Positions 1 through 11,277 of a stretch of DNA of 64,000 nt are shown in pieces. Source of the stretch: Plicaturopsis crispa FD-325 SS-3 (Eukaryota; Basidiomycota; Agaricomycetes; Amylocorticiales; Amylocorticiaceae); assembly GCA_000827205.1 (NCBI GenBank), contig KN832560.1, forward strand, positions 1,288,505-1,352,504, given 5' to 3'. The first letter of the stretch is position 1; each line of letters begins with the position of its first letter. Made by a program: the position numbers and the translations under genes. The notes under the pieces were generated by a model. The model was given only the letters and a program-made list of their open reading frames with translations. It made no database searches and was not told the origin of the DNA.

Positions 1-534
1 ACAACAACGACTCGGAGGAGCCACCTAAGAAAAAGCGCAAGAGAGAGAAGACGACGACTCGAAGCAGTATCGCTCAGCTCATGGGCCTTGATGCGATCAC
101 GTCACGTATCATTGCCTACCTTGCCGTTCAGGTCAGTCTGCTCACGTCACTATACGACGGTTTGTGATAATGCTCTAACGTGTGTGTGACAGGTGCGCTT
201 TGCGCTCTCCAACGTCGGGTCCTGGAGGGACAGCGACGGCGACTTCGACTATATCGAGTTTTACCACAACATCATCGACTTTTTCGAGAACCCTGCCGGC
301 CCAATCGCTGCCGCCGCCAATCAAGAACTCCTTGACTGGTGGACACTGTAAGTTCCGCAGCTTCATAACACTGCTTTCATCTGACTAACGGCCTTTGACA
401 GGAGGATCCTGAAGCCGGTCAATGCAAAGCGGCTGCCAGGCCAGATCCGCAACCGCGCTTCAGCATCGGTTTCAAGGCTGGCGGCGCAGCGTGCGGCGAA
501 GGAGCTTGCGGCGGCGACCCAGGCTGCGGCGTAG
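1..534 (+). CDS. DUF6698 family protein, 3' end only
   Basis: The 5' part lies outside the window. Three exons can be read: 3-131 (in frame from base 3), 193-347 and 402-534, with GT-AG introns between them; the stop is TAG at 532-534. The visible product begins with a basic patch, PPKKKRKREK, that looks like a monopartite nuclear localisation signal. It continues with AYLAVQVRFALSNVGSW, a DGDFDY...FYHNIIDFFENP block and LLDWW, followed by an Ala/Arg-rich tail. This order (VRFALS, W-R-D-x-DGDF, FY-NI-DFFE, LL-WW) matches my memory of the C-terminal part of DUF6698, an Agaricomycete family of unknown function often found in many copies. A nuclear location is inferred only from the basic patch. 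The exon frames join cleanly, so the gene looks alive. Confidence 0.72.
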
Positions 535-1428
535 TAGAACACCATTTTCATTCATTTAGCTCGTAATCTCTCTCTATTGGTATACTCTACACTACTCCTA
601 ATGTCTGAATTCATTCACTCGTTTGCCATTTGACCTCCCGGCTGCGCTGCCTTTGCGAATCAAGTAAAATTATGATATGGTAGCTCAGATTCTTAATCAA
701 TCTCGAAACGCTGCCCATCTTTGTTGCACTTGAGCACAGAGCTCATCATTGTGAATCCTTACAAGACTACGCAGTCTACGAAATAATCGCCATCCTATCG
801 CGAAGGACAGAATCTTTTGGCTACCTCGGTATGACTATCCAACGCCATGCAATCTCGAGCAGTCTTTTCTATCTGTGACCTCGGTATGACTATCCAACGC
901 CATGCAATCTCGAGCAGTCTTTTCTATCTGTGCAGAAGAGCTACAATTGTTCGTCCTTCTGCATAGGTCTACAAGGCCTTGCAACACTGGAAATATATAC
1001 ACCCGTTCGAAATGCTTGAAATAATGTGACATTTCAGAATGAGGAGATCTCTTATATGGCGCTACAGTGGCGGTTCGGAATATTCTACATGTTCTACATT
1101 TTCAGCACCATATAAAGTCCATATAAAGCTATATAGGTATCTCCCAGATTCCCTGATGGATATAAGCATCGTTGACCGACTTTCAGATCTTCCTGTTCGC
1201 ATACCGGTTTCTCTCTTCATCGCTTTCGATCGCATATCTAGGCCTACGCTGCACGATACTATACACAGGATACCATATTGTCAAAACAGGTGCGTGTCAT
1301 GACTTCGTTCGTCGTGACATTTACTCAACGATGAGTCTGATAGCTAATAATCAGCGAACACCATATTTTGTTGCGCATACCTCTACAACGCGATCAGCCT
1401 CTTTTTCGACGGTTCTTCCTCGACTGTG
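535..1428. other. Intergenic region before the first DUF6699 gene
   Basis: No convincing gene. It holds a 55-bp tandem duplication (823-932). Nearer the next gene, around 1108-1135, there are TATAAAG-like stretches (TATAAAGTCC, TATAAAGCT) about 300 bp upstream of the ATG at 1429. These could be promoter elements, but nothing else supports that. Confidence 0.5.
823..932. repeat. 55-bp tandem duplication, two copies
   Basis: The 55 bases at 823-877, starting ACCTCGGTATGAC and ending TTTTCTATCTGTG, are repeated immediately and without visible mismatch at 878-932. The lack of divergence points to a recent replication-slippage or unequal-crossover event, or to a small assembly artefact. It does not overlap any supported gene. 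Confidence 0.9.
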
Positions 1429-1859
1429 ATGAACAGTGCCTCGTCCAGCCCTCCTCAGCCAAATCACCGACGAGCCACAGCAGGTCGATCTATCCTCCGT
1501 GTCAAGTCTCCGGACTGTCTGCACTCCGCCCAAGATGACGCCAAACATCAAATGGACCCCATGTCAGACGTTACTCAGCGGTTTCAGAATCTCGGACGGC
1601 CGCGAATGTCTCTAGAAGATTACTACGGCCATTCGGTTTCAGGTTCCCAATCCGTCCAGCCTTCGCAGGAAACAGGTCGTGCTGGAGGTAAGTGCGATGC
1701 GCCTTTTCTGTCGTCGCCGTTCTGATCCACACTACAGTACGGTTTGGTCCCGATCCGGTGACGAGTGATGAGCGGACGTCTCCCCCCAGCGTTCTATTCG
1801 AGGAGGAGGTAGCGGAGTTTGTCTGTGGGCCCTTCTGCATCAGGAAAATCACTTCGGCT

Positions 1860-4190
1860 ATATAGACCATGTCAAAATAAGGCCATCTATAATAGCCACT
1901 TTGTGTAACTTTGTAGCTATAAGAGCTATAATAGCTGTTATATCTAACAGAGGCAAAATATAAAATATTTGAGCTTGATCTTGCTGCTATAATAGCTCTT
2001 ATAGATGCTTCATACACTACCAAAAACAAAAACTCGAAGCTAGTTCATTTGAGCGGGGAAGTAAGTGAGCAGAAGTGGAACTGAATGCCGTATAGAAATT
2101 TCTATGGGCATGTCTATGTGTCGGGAAAAATCAAGGCGTCAAATAAGGAGAAGCGAAATCGGGCAATATGAAAACGCGTAAGGGCTTGGGCATTGTCGAG
2201 AACGCGCAAGCGTGGGCGTTGTCGAAAATGCGCACGGACATCGGCGTCGTTGAGAATGAATGTGCACGGGCGTGGGTGCCGTCGAGAACGGTAAGGGCGC
2301 GGGCGTTGTCGGAAACGCGCACAGGTGTCGCGTCGTCGGAAACGCGCACGGGCGTCGGTGTCGTCGGAAACGCAAACGCGCACGAGCGTCGGTGTCGTCG
2401 GAAACGCGCACAGGCGTCGGTGTCGTCGAGAATGTGCGAGGGCGTGGGCGCCGTCGAGCACGGTAAAGGCGCGGGCGTTGTCGGAAACGCGCACAGGCGT
2501 TGCGTCGTCGGAAACGCGCACTGCAGGTGCTGGCGTTGTCGAAAATGCGCGCGGGCATTGGCGTCGTTGAGAATGTGCGCGGGCGTGGGCGCCGTCGAGA
2601 ATGGTAAGGGCGCGGGCGTTGTCGGAAACGCGCACAGGCGTCGCGTCGTTGGAAACGCGCACGGGCGTCGGTGTCGTCAACAATGTGTGCAGGCGTGCAC
2701 GTCGTCGAGAATGTGCGCGGGCACGGGCGTCGTCGAGGACGTGTTCGGGCGGGGGTGTCGTCGAGGAAGTGTTCGGGCGGGGGTGCCGTCGAGGACGTGC
2801 ACGGGCGCAGGCGTCGTCGAGGACGTGCGCGGGCGCAGGCGTCGTTGAGGACGGGCGCGGGCGCAGGCGTCTTGAGGACGGGCGCGGGCGGGGGCATCGT
2901 CAAGGACCTGCACGGGCGCAGGGGCCGTCGAGGGCCGGCGCGGGCGGGGGCGTTGTTGAGGACGGGCGCGGGCACCCATCCACGATGTACGCCGGGTGGG
3001 TGTGCTCATGCAGGTGTAGCGCGAGCTGTGTGCTGGGGTGCATTAATTAATTATGCTGGAAGATCTGGGAAAAACAAAGGTATTTACACTCACCTGTTCC
3101 ACAACCTCTTCGCAGACACCCGCTACTCTAAGTTCGTCCCTAGCTCTGCGGACGCGGACGGTTGTGGAAAACTGCAAAGAGGCAAGATAAGATGAAATAA
3201 TGGACTTGTGAAAATTCGACGAAAGTCGACGCGCGGGAAATTAGCGTGGGAATGATTGCAAGACTCTGCACATTGATGCCACGTCAATTTTTCATTCTGT
3301 TCTTTACTCTCAACGCTCATACTCATTGTCTTGGACAACAACAATTCACTACCTACTCACCCTCCTCAGTTTAGGACTGGGGTGATCCCAATTTATTGCA
3401 TTCAATGTGAGTACCAGTATCTTTCTTTGTTGTTGAAAACATGCTCACAAGCTACAGCTGTCGCACCGCGTATCGTGGAGTTCGCAATCGTTGCCGGCGC
3501 CCTTTTAGTATAAACACCCCTCCCAAATGCTAACGCTCACGCTAGCTTGTGCCCCACCACCGGCAATCTTGTGGGTAGCTGGGCAATGTGAGCTACGATG
3601 CGGGGGCGCTGCTACTTGTTCGGCGGTAAGTGTACTCCCCCCTCTCTACTCCCTCTCGCAATCCCTAATTTTCTCCCTTATCCCCTCAGGACGTAGCTCG
3701 AACCTATGTTACTAACATTATGTTGCATGCAGAAACCATTGTGCGTCTTTGCGGGAGTGGCCGTGCAGTGGGAAGCGGAAGGTGTGGTGAGTTGTAGAAC
3801 AAATTTGCAAGTGATGATGTGCTAACGACCCTGTGTTCGCTGTTTGTGAGGGTAAGAATCTTACTGGTCATGATTGCATTGTGTGGGCTACAATAGTAGA
3901 TTAGTACTTGTATTAAATTAGCACAAATAAATTGATTTTGAACCTACTTCTATATGTGCACTTAGAGCTGTTATAGCTATTATAGCAAGGGAAAATGCTG
4001 TAAAATCACTAGAATCTAGTGTAACTATACGAGCTATAATAGCACATCACCCAAAAGGTGCCATCTATCCGGTGCTATATAGTTGGCACCTACCTATGGT
4101 GTCTATGTGAACTATATGAGCTATATAGCAACTTAGAGCAATTTAGAGCAACTTATAGCAACTTTGGAACCAGTTTGATTTTCCTGATGT
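1860..4190. mobile_element. Insertion of about 2.3 kb with AT-rich ends, class unknown
   Basis: This block separates two parts of a DUF6699 gene that are contiguous in all other copies. Its outer 150-200 bp on each side (about 1860-2010 and 3960-4190) are AT-rich and full of the near-palindrome GCTATAATAGC and variants such as AGCTATAAGAGC and GCTATTATAGC. The centre holds a 28-bp GC-rich minisatellite (2168-2975). From 3000 to 3850 there is ordinary-looking sequence with several GT..AG-like pairs but no recognisable protein. I see no transposase and could not fix exact ends or a target-site duplication. A non-autonomous DNA element (MITE-like or Helitron-like) is the best guess from the mirrored AT-rich ends. 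The boundaries are approximate. Confidence 0.45.
2168..2975. repeat. GC-rich 28-bp minisatellite, about 29 units
   Basis: By eye the block divides into about 29 imperfect units of 27-28 bp (a few longer), with consensus roughly GTCGTCGAGAATGTGCGCGG followed by GCGTGGGC. A higher-order pattern is visible: the unit series beginning GCCGTCGAGAA(C/T)GGTAAGGG, then GTTGTCGGAAACGCGCACAG, recurs near 2278, 2450 and 2591. The last units (from about 2725) drift to GAGGACGTGCGCGGGCGC. Because 28 is not a multiple of three, every frame runs open for long stretches and gives Arg/Ala/Val-rich or Pro/Arg-rich translations on both strands. I treat those as artefacts. Confidence 0.9.
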
Positions 4191-5108
4191 GGCCTAAGCC
4201 GCCACTCGGAGACTCACAAGGCCATCGACTTGCGCCTAAAGAGGACCGCCAGCAGCCCGGTCTACGCCTACCTCGACCTAGGTTAGCGCGACTAGGAGAC
4301 CCGCTTGACAATATGAAGGAAATTGTCCTCAGCCCTTGGTTAGTGGGCAATCACTGTATGTGGCCTCATCTTTACTACTGAGAATTACACCTGAGACTCA
4401 TGGGAGGCATCTATTTCAGACGGTCCTGCTTTACATCCCCTGCTACTTCCACACGTGCAGGCATTGCCCGAGATCAACCCAATCCTAAGGTCTTTGCAGC
4501 CGAATGACGATCCTAGTCGACACCACATCAAATGGGATATCTTGTTTACATCATCTCACGCTGGCTGCTCCCACGACGTGTCTGTCCATGAATGGATACA
4601 GTATCTCTTTTCGCCCGCTACTTTCCCTCGTCTCCGGGAAATCACTCTCGTATCGAGGTCTCTACCATGGACAATCCATGTCAGCGCCAAGAATGTCAGG
4701 GCAGGTGTTACGTGCGGCGATGTTCTCCACCAGATTTACGCCGCTCTGCACAAGTTCGCAGTGCATGAGGACAAACAGAAAATTTCACCGGCGGATTACG
4801 AAGGGGTTGTGTCAGCGGCTCAAGCCAATCGCAGGAGAAAGAACGACAGTGGGGAGTTCTTGATACCCTATGAACGCGCCGCCATGCGTCGAGTTGACTG
4901 GCTTGGACGGGCAACAATCTTCGCGGGTCTAGATCGGGACGAGGTGCATGTTGCAGACAGGTTCGGCGCCGCCATGCCAGCCGTGTTCATCTTACAGTTC
5001 CAGGAAACTGCGATTGCTGTGACTACCCGCAACGATGGTACCCCCTCCTCTACATTGTATATGGTTTCGTCCCGGCCTCATCATCTCATAGGGCGTGTGG
5101 GCACATGA

Positions 5109-5443
5109 CAACATATACGAGAGCTTTGGCTCGCATCGATGCTTAGGACTACTGTCTTCTGCGGAGATCTAGGATCCAACGTCCTATATCTTAAGACTTT
5201 TGGAAAGAGGATATCATTTTAATTGTTTGATTCTTTGTGAGTTCCCGCATCCCGCCCTTCGGATTCTCTCGACATTTATTGTGTAGCTGTGGATGCTCGA
5301 TGTGTATAGACAATAAGGATCCGCGGGATCAATAATTGTCAATAGAAGACATAAGGTATGAGCATAAGTATCGACGCGAGACCTCACATGTTTCACCGCC
5401 AGTGCCACATTCTTTCTTTAGCCCTCGATCCTGCTATCGTGTT
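5109..5443. other. Intergenic spacer
   Basis: 335 bp between the DUF6699 copy and the first DUF6535 gene. No gene, repeat or RNA recognised. Confidence 0.5.
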
Positions 5444-8400
5444 ATGGACTCAGCTGTTGTGTCTGACATTCAGCAGCATGGTGTTTCTCACATGCTTCCT
5501 AGACCCAGAAACACGAGTATTCACACTGAGGACAGAGTGACAGGGAATACTCCTAGGATAACACACGGCGGCTTAGATCCTGAGATGCCAGTCAGCTCTG
5601 CCTCTCTATCTCCGCTAAACCTCTTGCACCGATTGACACATTCTGCCCGCCGAGGAACAGTGCCCCTACCCCCTTCCCATAATGACAATGGACAGTCCCT
5701 CTTTGTAGGAAATCCAACATCACATCTTGATGGGGGACATCTAAGCATACATGCCCCTTTCAAAGAACAGTTTGGCCATTCACCTGGTAAAGATTCTGGT
5801 CATTTCAATCCAGGTGAGTCACATAGTTGTTTTATTTTCATCCTCTTATACTCAATGCCTTGTTTTACAAGACCTAGATTCTGTCAAAGATATTCCAACA
5901 AGTAGCCTCCCAACTGGTCTTGGAACTGATGCTCAGATATGGGATACCTATCTTGAGGAGGCCACAAAGCATGACAAAGATGATATAATAAGCTGGAATC
6001 AGATTTTGGATGTAATATTGATCTTTGTGAGTCCCCTTTGTATTTGGCACGGTCCAGAAGCTTAACCCCTTGCAGGCTGCATTGTTCTCTGCTATTCTCA
6101 CTGCATTCATCATTGAGTTTTATCAAGGACTCCAGCCAGATCCACAGCAGACTGCTGCAGCTCTTCTACTAAACATCTCCCAGTCATTACAGGTGCTGAT
6201 CCATAATGCATCCGGCTCTGTTGATGCACCCACTGCTACTATGTTTTCTGCTGAGGAGTTTTCAGTACCTGCAGGTGTACTTGGAGTCAATATCCTCTGG
6301 TTTTCAAGCTTGACTTGCAGCCTTGGTTCTGCTATGGCTGCCATAGTTGTCAAACAGTGGCTTCAGTTTTACAATGCCAGTTTGGGCAGTGGGACACCAT
6401 ATGATTATGGTCATCAGCGCTAATACCGTTACAATGCTCTCATAGCATGGCATGTGCCTGGCATTATCTCTACTTTGCCATTGCTTATGCATCTATCTGT
6501 GATACTATTTTGTGTTGGTTTGGTACTGCAGCTATGGCAGATCAATAAGCCAGTAGCTTGCATAGTATTGGCTCTAATTACATTGTTTCTTGTGAGCTAT
6601 TTGGTTACTTTGCTTTTGCCTTTGGTATCATCTGCATGCCCATACAAGAGTTCAGCTCTTGTATTGTTGCAGCAGAGTTGGCATTACTTGAAGGAGAAAA
6701 TCTCAGAACTATGCCATCAACTTGGTATATTGTTGAGGGGTGTATTGCTCAAATGTCACATTACTATTGCTGGTGCCAATGTGCATGCTAGGAAAAGAAC
6801 CAAAAGAGTATATATATATGGTCAAACAGAGACAAAGAACATTCAAGACCATATATTTGATCTTGATGTTGATAGCATCCTTTGGTTATTGAAGTTTTCA
6901 AGAAAGCAGGAAGCAGTAGATCTAGCTCTAAAGTCAGTTACACATCTTTCCTACACCGAACATATGACACAGCAACTACTGGGTAGTAATGTACCTGAGG
7001 CACTTCTCCAAAGAGCTTTTGTCCCCTTGCCTTCTGAAGATAGTTATTGGTGGAAAAATCTGCATGTAATAAATTCCGGTCAAGATATTTTTACAAGATT
7101 ATCTGAGTCAGCACCATATATGAATGCACTTGTTTCCTTTTGGAGGCATCCTGTTTATCTCAAGGCAACTTGTCCTGTGCTAATATCTGAGCAGCATACA
7201 GTGACACCTCCCTTCTTGCTCTTTGGTGATTGGATTTTCCTTTGGACATCATTAAGAGAATCAAAGATCAGTGGAATACAAGGCATTCAAAATGACGGGT
7301 GGGATATAAATGCTTTTGCCTGTCTCATTTGTGCTGAGATGCATTATCACCATCTACAGTTTGGAGATGATTCATTTGTCATTAACTCAGGAATAGATAA
7401 AAAGCAGTGCAATATTTTGCAGGAGGTCCACATGTTACTTTCTGCTGTATCTAAGGATTTGTGGACATCAGCTAGTGCGGAAACAACAATTCTCCTAGTG
7501 AAAACACTGCAGTATGCTCTCAGAGTCCAAGATAATGCCAATATGATGGTTCACAGAAAGGAAACATTTCTTTCTATCCTGGAACTTTTGGAAAATCACG
7601 GAAAATTACCAGAGACAATTCTATGCGAGTTGGTTATCTGCTTCAAACTGTTTTTATCAAAGACAAAGGGAGAGCGGACACAACTTTTAATTACACCTGA
7701 TTATCCAGACAAGCGAAGTGATTGTTTATCTTTGCTTAGTAATATTCTTTCTGAGATAATTGTAAATCATTTGGTGGCAACTGCTCAAGCTCAAGACTTT
7801 GAGGTTGAAAGTTCAATAGTTGAAAAAATGTTAGCATGTCTATATAAGGTTGTACTTCAACAAAATGTACCACCTTTGAGTCTACATGCTGTTTTTATAA
7901 ATGTACCCCAGCAATATGTTCACTCATTTATACAAGGTCTAGTAATACAGAGATTTGGGAAATGGACCACAATACACTGTGTTACATGGCTTGTTGTCAG
8001 TTGACCTTTTGTGCAAATTTATGCACAGGAACAGCATTTCAATGTCATGCAAACAGGACATCATTATTATCTTGACAAGGTTACTTGAATGCAAATGGCC
8101 TTCTGGAAACTTGCACATTGTTGCCACAAATATCCTCGAATTTTTGGCTAGCAGTTTATCAGACAATCTGGAAAATCTTGAACATCTACACAAGCCATTA
8201 GAAAGAAACTGTGATCCTTCCCACCTTCAAAACTCTAGGTTGATGGTCCAAATAATGTGTAAAAGTGTTAGTGCTGGGCTCAGAGCTTGTTTGCGCACTG
8301 AGGACGACAAGAGATTGTTTTTGGAGCCCTTCCTCAAATTTGATGTTGTGGGGAAAGTGGTAAAGGCTATAGATTTGGATCCTCATCTGAATCACACTAT

Positions 8401-8683
8401 ATACGATGACTGGGTGGTGTTGGCCGATGAGTGGTCTCTAGGCATTGCAGAAAGCAATAAAGTACCAGGAAACACAGAACATTCCGTGTGCACTAAACTA
8501 AGAGATGAACTTATGCTATTGGAGCCAAAGGTACAACATGCCAGAGAAAATGTCATATTTTTTCCACCCATTGACTCAGACCAAGCAAACATACAAGAGC
8601 AATTTAACTATTCTGACAATCATGAAAGTTCTCAGGTTCATGAAGAGAATATCACCATTATTGAATGCATTGAACTTGACTGA
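5444..8683 (+). pseudogene. DUF6535 membrane protein gene, copy A (damaged)
   Basis: The exon structure is 5444-5813, 5872-6026 and 6076-8683; the first two introns are clean GT-AG introns whose phases match copy B. The product has a disordered Ser/Pro-rich N terminus, then the DUF6535 core: IWDTYLEEATKHDKDDIISW, a first membrane helix through LFSAILTAFIIEFY, LQPDPQQT, and three more hydrophobic helices (LWFSSLTCSLG, about 6475-6540 and about 6550-6630). A long C-terminal part without a recognised domain follows. An in-frame TAA at 6421-6423 interrupts the core right after YDYGHQR, where copy B reads on (YAHRRQYRYN). A one-base shift near 7985 separates the last 700 bp. The remaining frame is long and conserved, so the damage looks recent or is a sequencing error. 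The gene is clearly AT-richer than the kinase gene next to it. Function of the family is unknown. Confidence 0.75.
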
Positions 8684-9336
8684 AGATACATATGTGTAGT
8701 AGTATTATTCAAAAATCAATTAAATGAAAATTTCAATTACAACCAAACTTGAGTTTGTATAATTCAGTGCCTACAAAAATTTGGCGGTGTAAGCTGTGCT
8801 GGTTACTAACATTGTAAAGTAGTAAGACAAAGGTAGGCTAACATTATATTTGGTAGAGCATAGCAGGCTGCTATGTTTAGCTATATCTAATAAGTATGAA
8901 GACATGTAAACATGAGGAAGAGAGACAAGAAAAAGCTTTACAGCACTAGCCAGCACTGTGGTGTATCCATGCTTTTGATGTTGACCTGAATTACAAGTAC
9001 CCACGAGCACACAACGAAGTTCTAAGAATTCTAAAACAAGCCATAGGTCGACGAACAAATTATGTGATTTAGTATGTGAAAAACACACCGGCGAAAGGTC
9101 ATACAAATAAATATCTAGGGCGCGGACACGATGAAGGTATGTTATCGAGGAGATACGAAGTGACATTGCCATCAATCGCACAGCGTTGAGGGTCGAATTT
9201 GAAGTATAGGTTTCGCGGCGTCGTGGGTTGTACAAGGAGGGAATGTACGACTGTAGGGGAATGTGCATAGGGGTCTCAACTCCGGAGACGAGGGGGCGGC
9301 TGTAAAGCGGATGGAGGGCAGCCACGCCAGGCGCGG
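8684..9336. other. Intergenic, convergent 3' ends
   Basis: About 650 bp between the 3' end of DUF6535 copy A (+) and the stop of the kinase gene (-). The first part is AT-rich. Nothing else recognised. Confidence 0.5.
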
Positions 9337-11277
9337 CTAGTGAATCTCTTCGCACGCGATGCTCGCTATACCCGCCCGATCGACTATATGACCATTGCCG
9401 TCCACCTCACCCTCCTCTTCCTCTTGCTGATCTGCAATTTCCCCGTGTGCGGAATCGCCGTCGACATCCTTCGCCATGACGGGGACGACCTTCTTGGACT
9501 CCTCCTGCACACCGCCCGTCCACTCTTCCGCGAGGACATCGCGAACGCGTGCTCGTCTGCTCGTGTCTCGTTGGAGAAGCCGGTCGACGACTCTACGCAG
9601 CCCGGCGCTGAGGCCCATATCGGTGCCGTACAATTCTGCGTCGGTGGACAACGGATTGCTCCAAGGTGAGTCTACATCCTGGGGCCACGTATATTCACCC
9701 TTCGCGATGCGCATCAGCCAGCGCCGCCGGCCACGGCCAGTGCCGGCGTCCTCCCGCTGCACGCCGTCGTGGTCGTGCACGTCCTCGCCGAACGGTAGCC
9801 GCCGCGTCGCCATCGCATATAGCACGACGCCGCAGGCCCACGCATCGGTTTCGCGGCCGTCGTACGGCTGCCCGGGTATCACCAACTCCGGCGCAGCATA
9901 CGACTCACTCCCACACCGCGTCGTAAGCTGCGGTGCAGCCGGGTCGATGAACCGCGCAAGCCCGAAGTCGGTCAGCTTGATCAACGGGTACGGCGGCGGT
10001 GGGACGGGGTCGGAAGGTGCCGTCGTGAGCAAGATGTCTGTCGCTCACCGTCAGATAGGGGTAAGAAGATAGCAGACAAAGGGAGGGGACGCACTCTCGA
10101 GCTTGATGTCGCGGTGGACGAGGCCGACGCCGTGCATCCAGGCGACGGCCTTGCACAGCTCGCTCCACATGCGGCGAACCGTATGCTCGCCGAGGTTGGC
10201 ATGCGCAGCATCGGCGTTGACGAGGTCGAAGAGCTCGCCGCCGGGCAGATGCTCTAGAACGAGGACATGGTGTGTAGGCGATGTGAACGCAGCGAGGTGA
10301 GCGACGATCATTGGATGTGAGATATGCTGCGGACAAAAAAATCAGCACAGGGGGTAAGGGCACCTGGAGATCAGGGAGGGACTCACCCGCAGCACCTCGA
10401 CCTCGCGCACGAAGCTGACGCGGGTGCGGTTATCTGATCGCGAGGTCATCTTCACCGCTACTAACCGACCGTTGCCGCTTTCCGGGCGGACGACGACGCT
10501 CTCGCAGGGGCCGTCGCCGTCACGCTCGTCCAGGTACACGCTCCTGGCGCTCCCGACGCTCGCATTGCGCTCGAGGCCGGGATTCCTCTCCTTGTCCCGC
10601 GCCTTGATGACGGGCCGCGTCCCGTCGAGCGGCGTGACGGTCTTGCGGCGCATGCGTCTCGGGCGGGAGGGCAGCGCGTCGGCGGCCGCGAGCCAGACGG
10701 CGGAGAAGGTGCCTTGGCCAAGCACGCGGATGAGCTTCAAGGTGAGTGGTGGATCCGGATCGGCGATGACGGTGCCTGGTCCCAGGACGAACGCAGGCTT
10801 CACATCAGGTGGACGCGGCGTAATCTCGGACTCGCTTGGGGGGACCGGAGAGCGTCGATCGATGGGGGATATGGGCGAGGGTGTGCGGTCGAGATCGGGG
10901 GCGACTTCGCCGTGGCGAATAGATGTGTGTCGAGAGGGGAAGAGGCGTGAAAGGAGATGGGGTGGTGAGCGGGATCGAGAGGCCGGACGAGAGGGGTTGT
11001 ATATACTTGGCGGCGGGGTGGGGCGGGCGTCGATGGGCGAGGGTATAGCGAAGAAATCGGTGTTCAGCGAGGGCATCTTTCGCGGAGGCGGGCTTGTCTC
11101 GTATGAGGACGAGAAGAATGCGTCCGTCTTCGAAGACGTAGGCGGGGAAGTCGGCGGGGATTCATCGAAAAAGGTGGATGCGAGCGACGAACTGCTGAGA
11201 TTGCTCAGCTGTGAGCGTGCCGACGACGAGGAGGCGCTCGAAGAAGACGAAGACGTGGGTGAGAGCGCAGACATCAT
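9337..11277 (-). CDS. Serine/threonine protein kinase, intact copy
   Basis: Three exons on the minus strand, 10387-11277, 10095-10326 and 9337-10037, join in frame to 607 residues. Residues 1 to about 150 are Ser/Pro-rich and disordered (SSSSSSASSSS, SPPTSPPTSS). The catalytic domain follows: glycine loop GQGTFSAVW, VAVKM lysine, HRDIKLEN catalytic loop (reconstituted across the second intron), DFG in KLTDFGLARF, and YAAPELV. An insert rich in Arg and Asp lies between the loop and the VAVK strand. The C-terminal tail is acidic. The layout is that of CAMK-type kinases such as the yeast YPL150W/Kin4 neighbourhood, but I cannot place it in a subfamily. It acts as a protein kinase, probably cytosolic; substrates are unknown. 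I chose the ATG at 11277 (MMSALSP); an in-frame ATG 24 bases further upstream also exists. A decayed duplicate lies at 24.77-26.24 kb. Confidence 0.88.

Larger units (their letters stand above)
1429..5108 (+). pseudogene. DUF6699 gene, copy 1, split by a large insertion
   Basis: The first exon (1429 to about 1688) encodes the family N terminus: PPQPNHRRA..GRSILR, then FQNLGRPRMSLEDYYG. A GT donor (GTAAGTGCG) follows. The basic linker block that ends in PWLVGNHC in this copy, the counterpart of HWLTGSNC in its relatives, lies only at about 4190-4350. The C-terminal DUF6699 domain is in the exon 4420-5108: INPI, the FSPATFPRLREITLVSRSLPW block, VTCGDVLHQIY, AAMRRVDWL and FAGLDRD. In the other six copies the parts are contiguous except for one 56-75-bp intron. 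Here about 2.3 kb of foreign sequence lies between exon 1 and the linker block. The coding parts are well preserved, so the insertion could be spliced out as a giant intron, or the gene may be dead. RNA evidence would decide. Confidence 0.65.

Noticed and set aside
2114-3195. Several overlapping open frames of 100-280 codons
   Set aside because: They are read from the 28-bp minisatellite in different frames on both strands and consist of low-complexity Arg/Ala/Pro/Val text.
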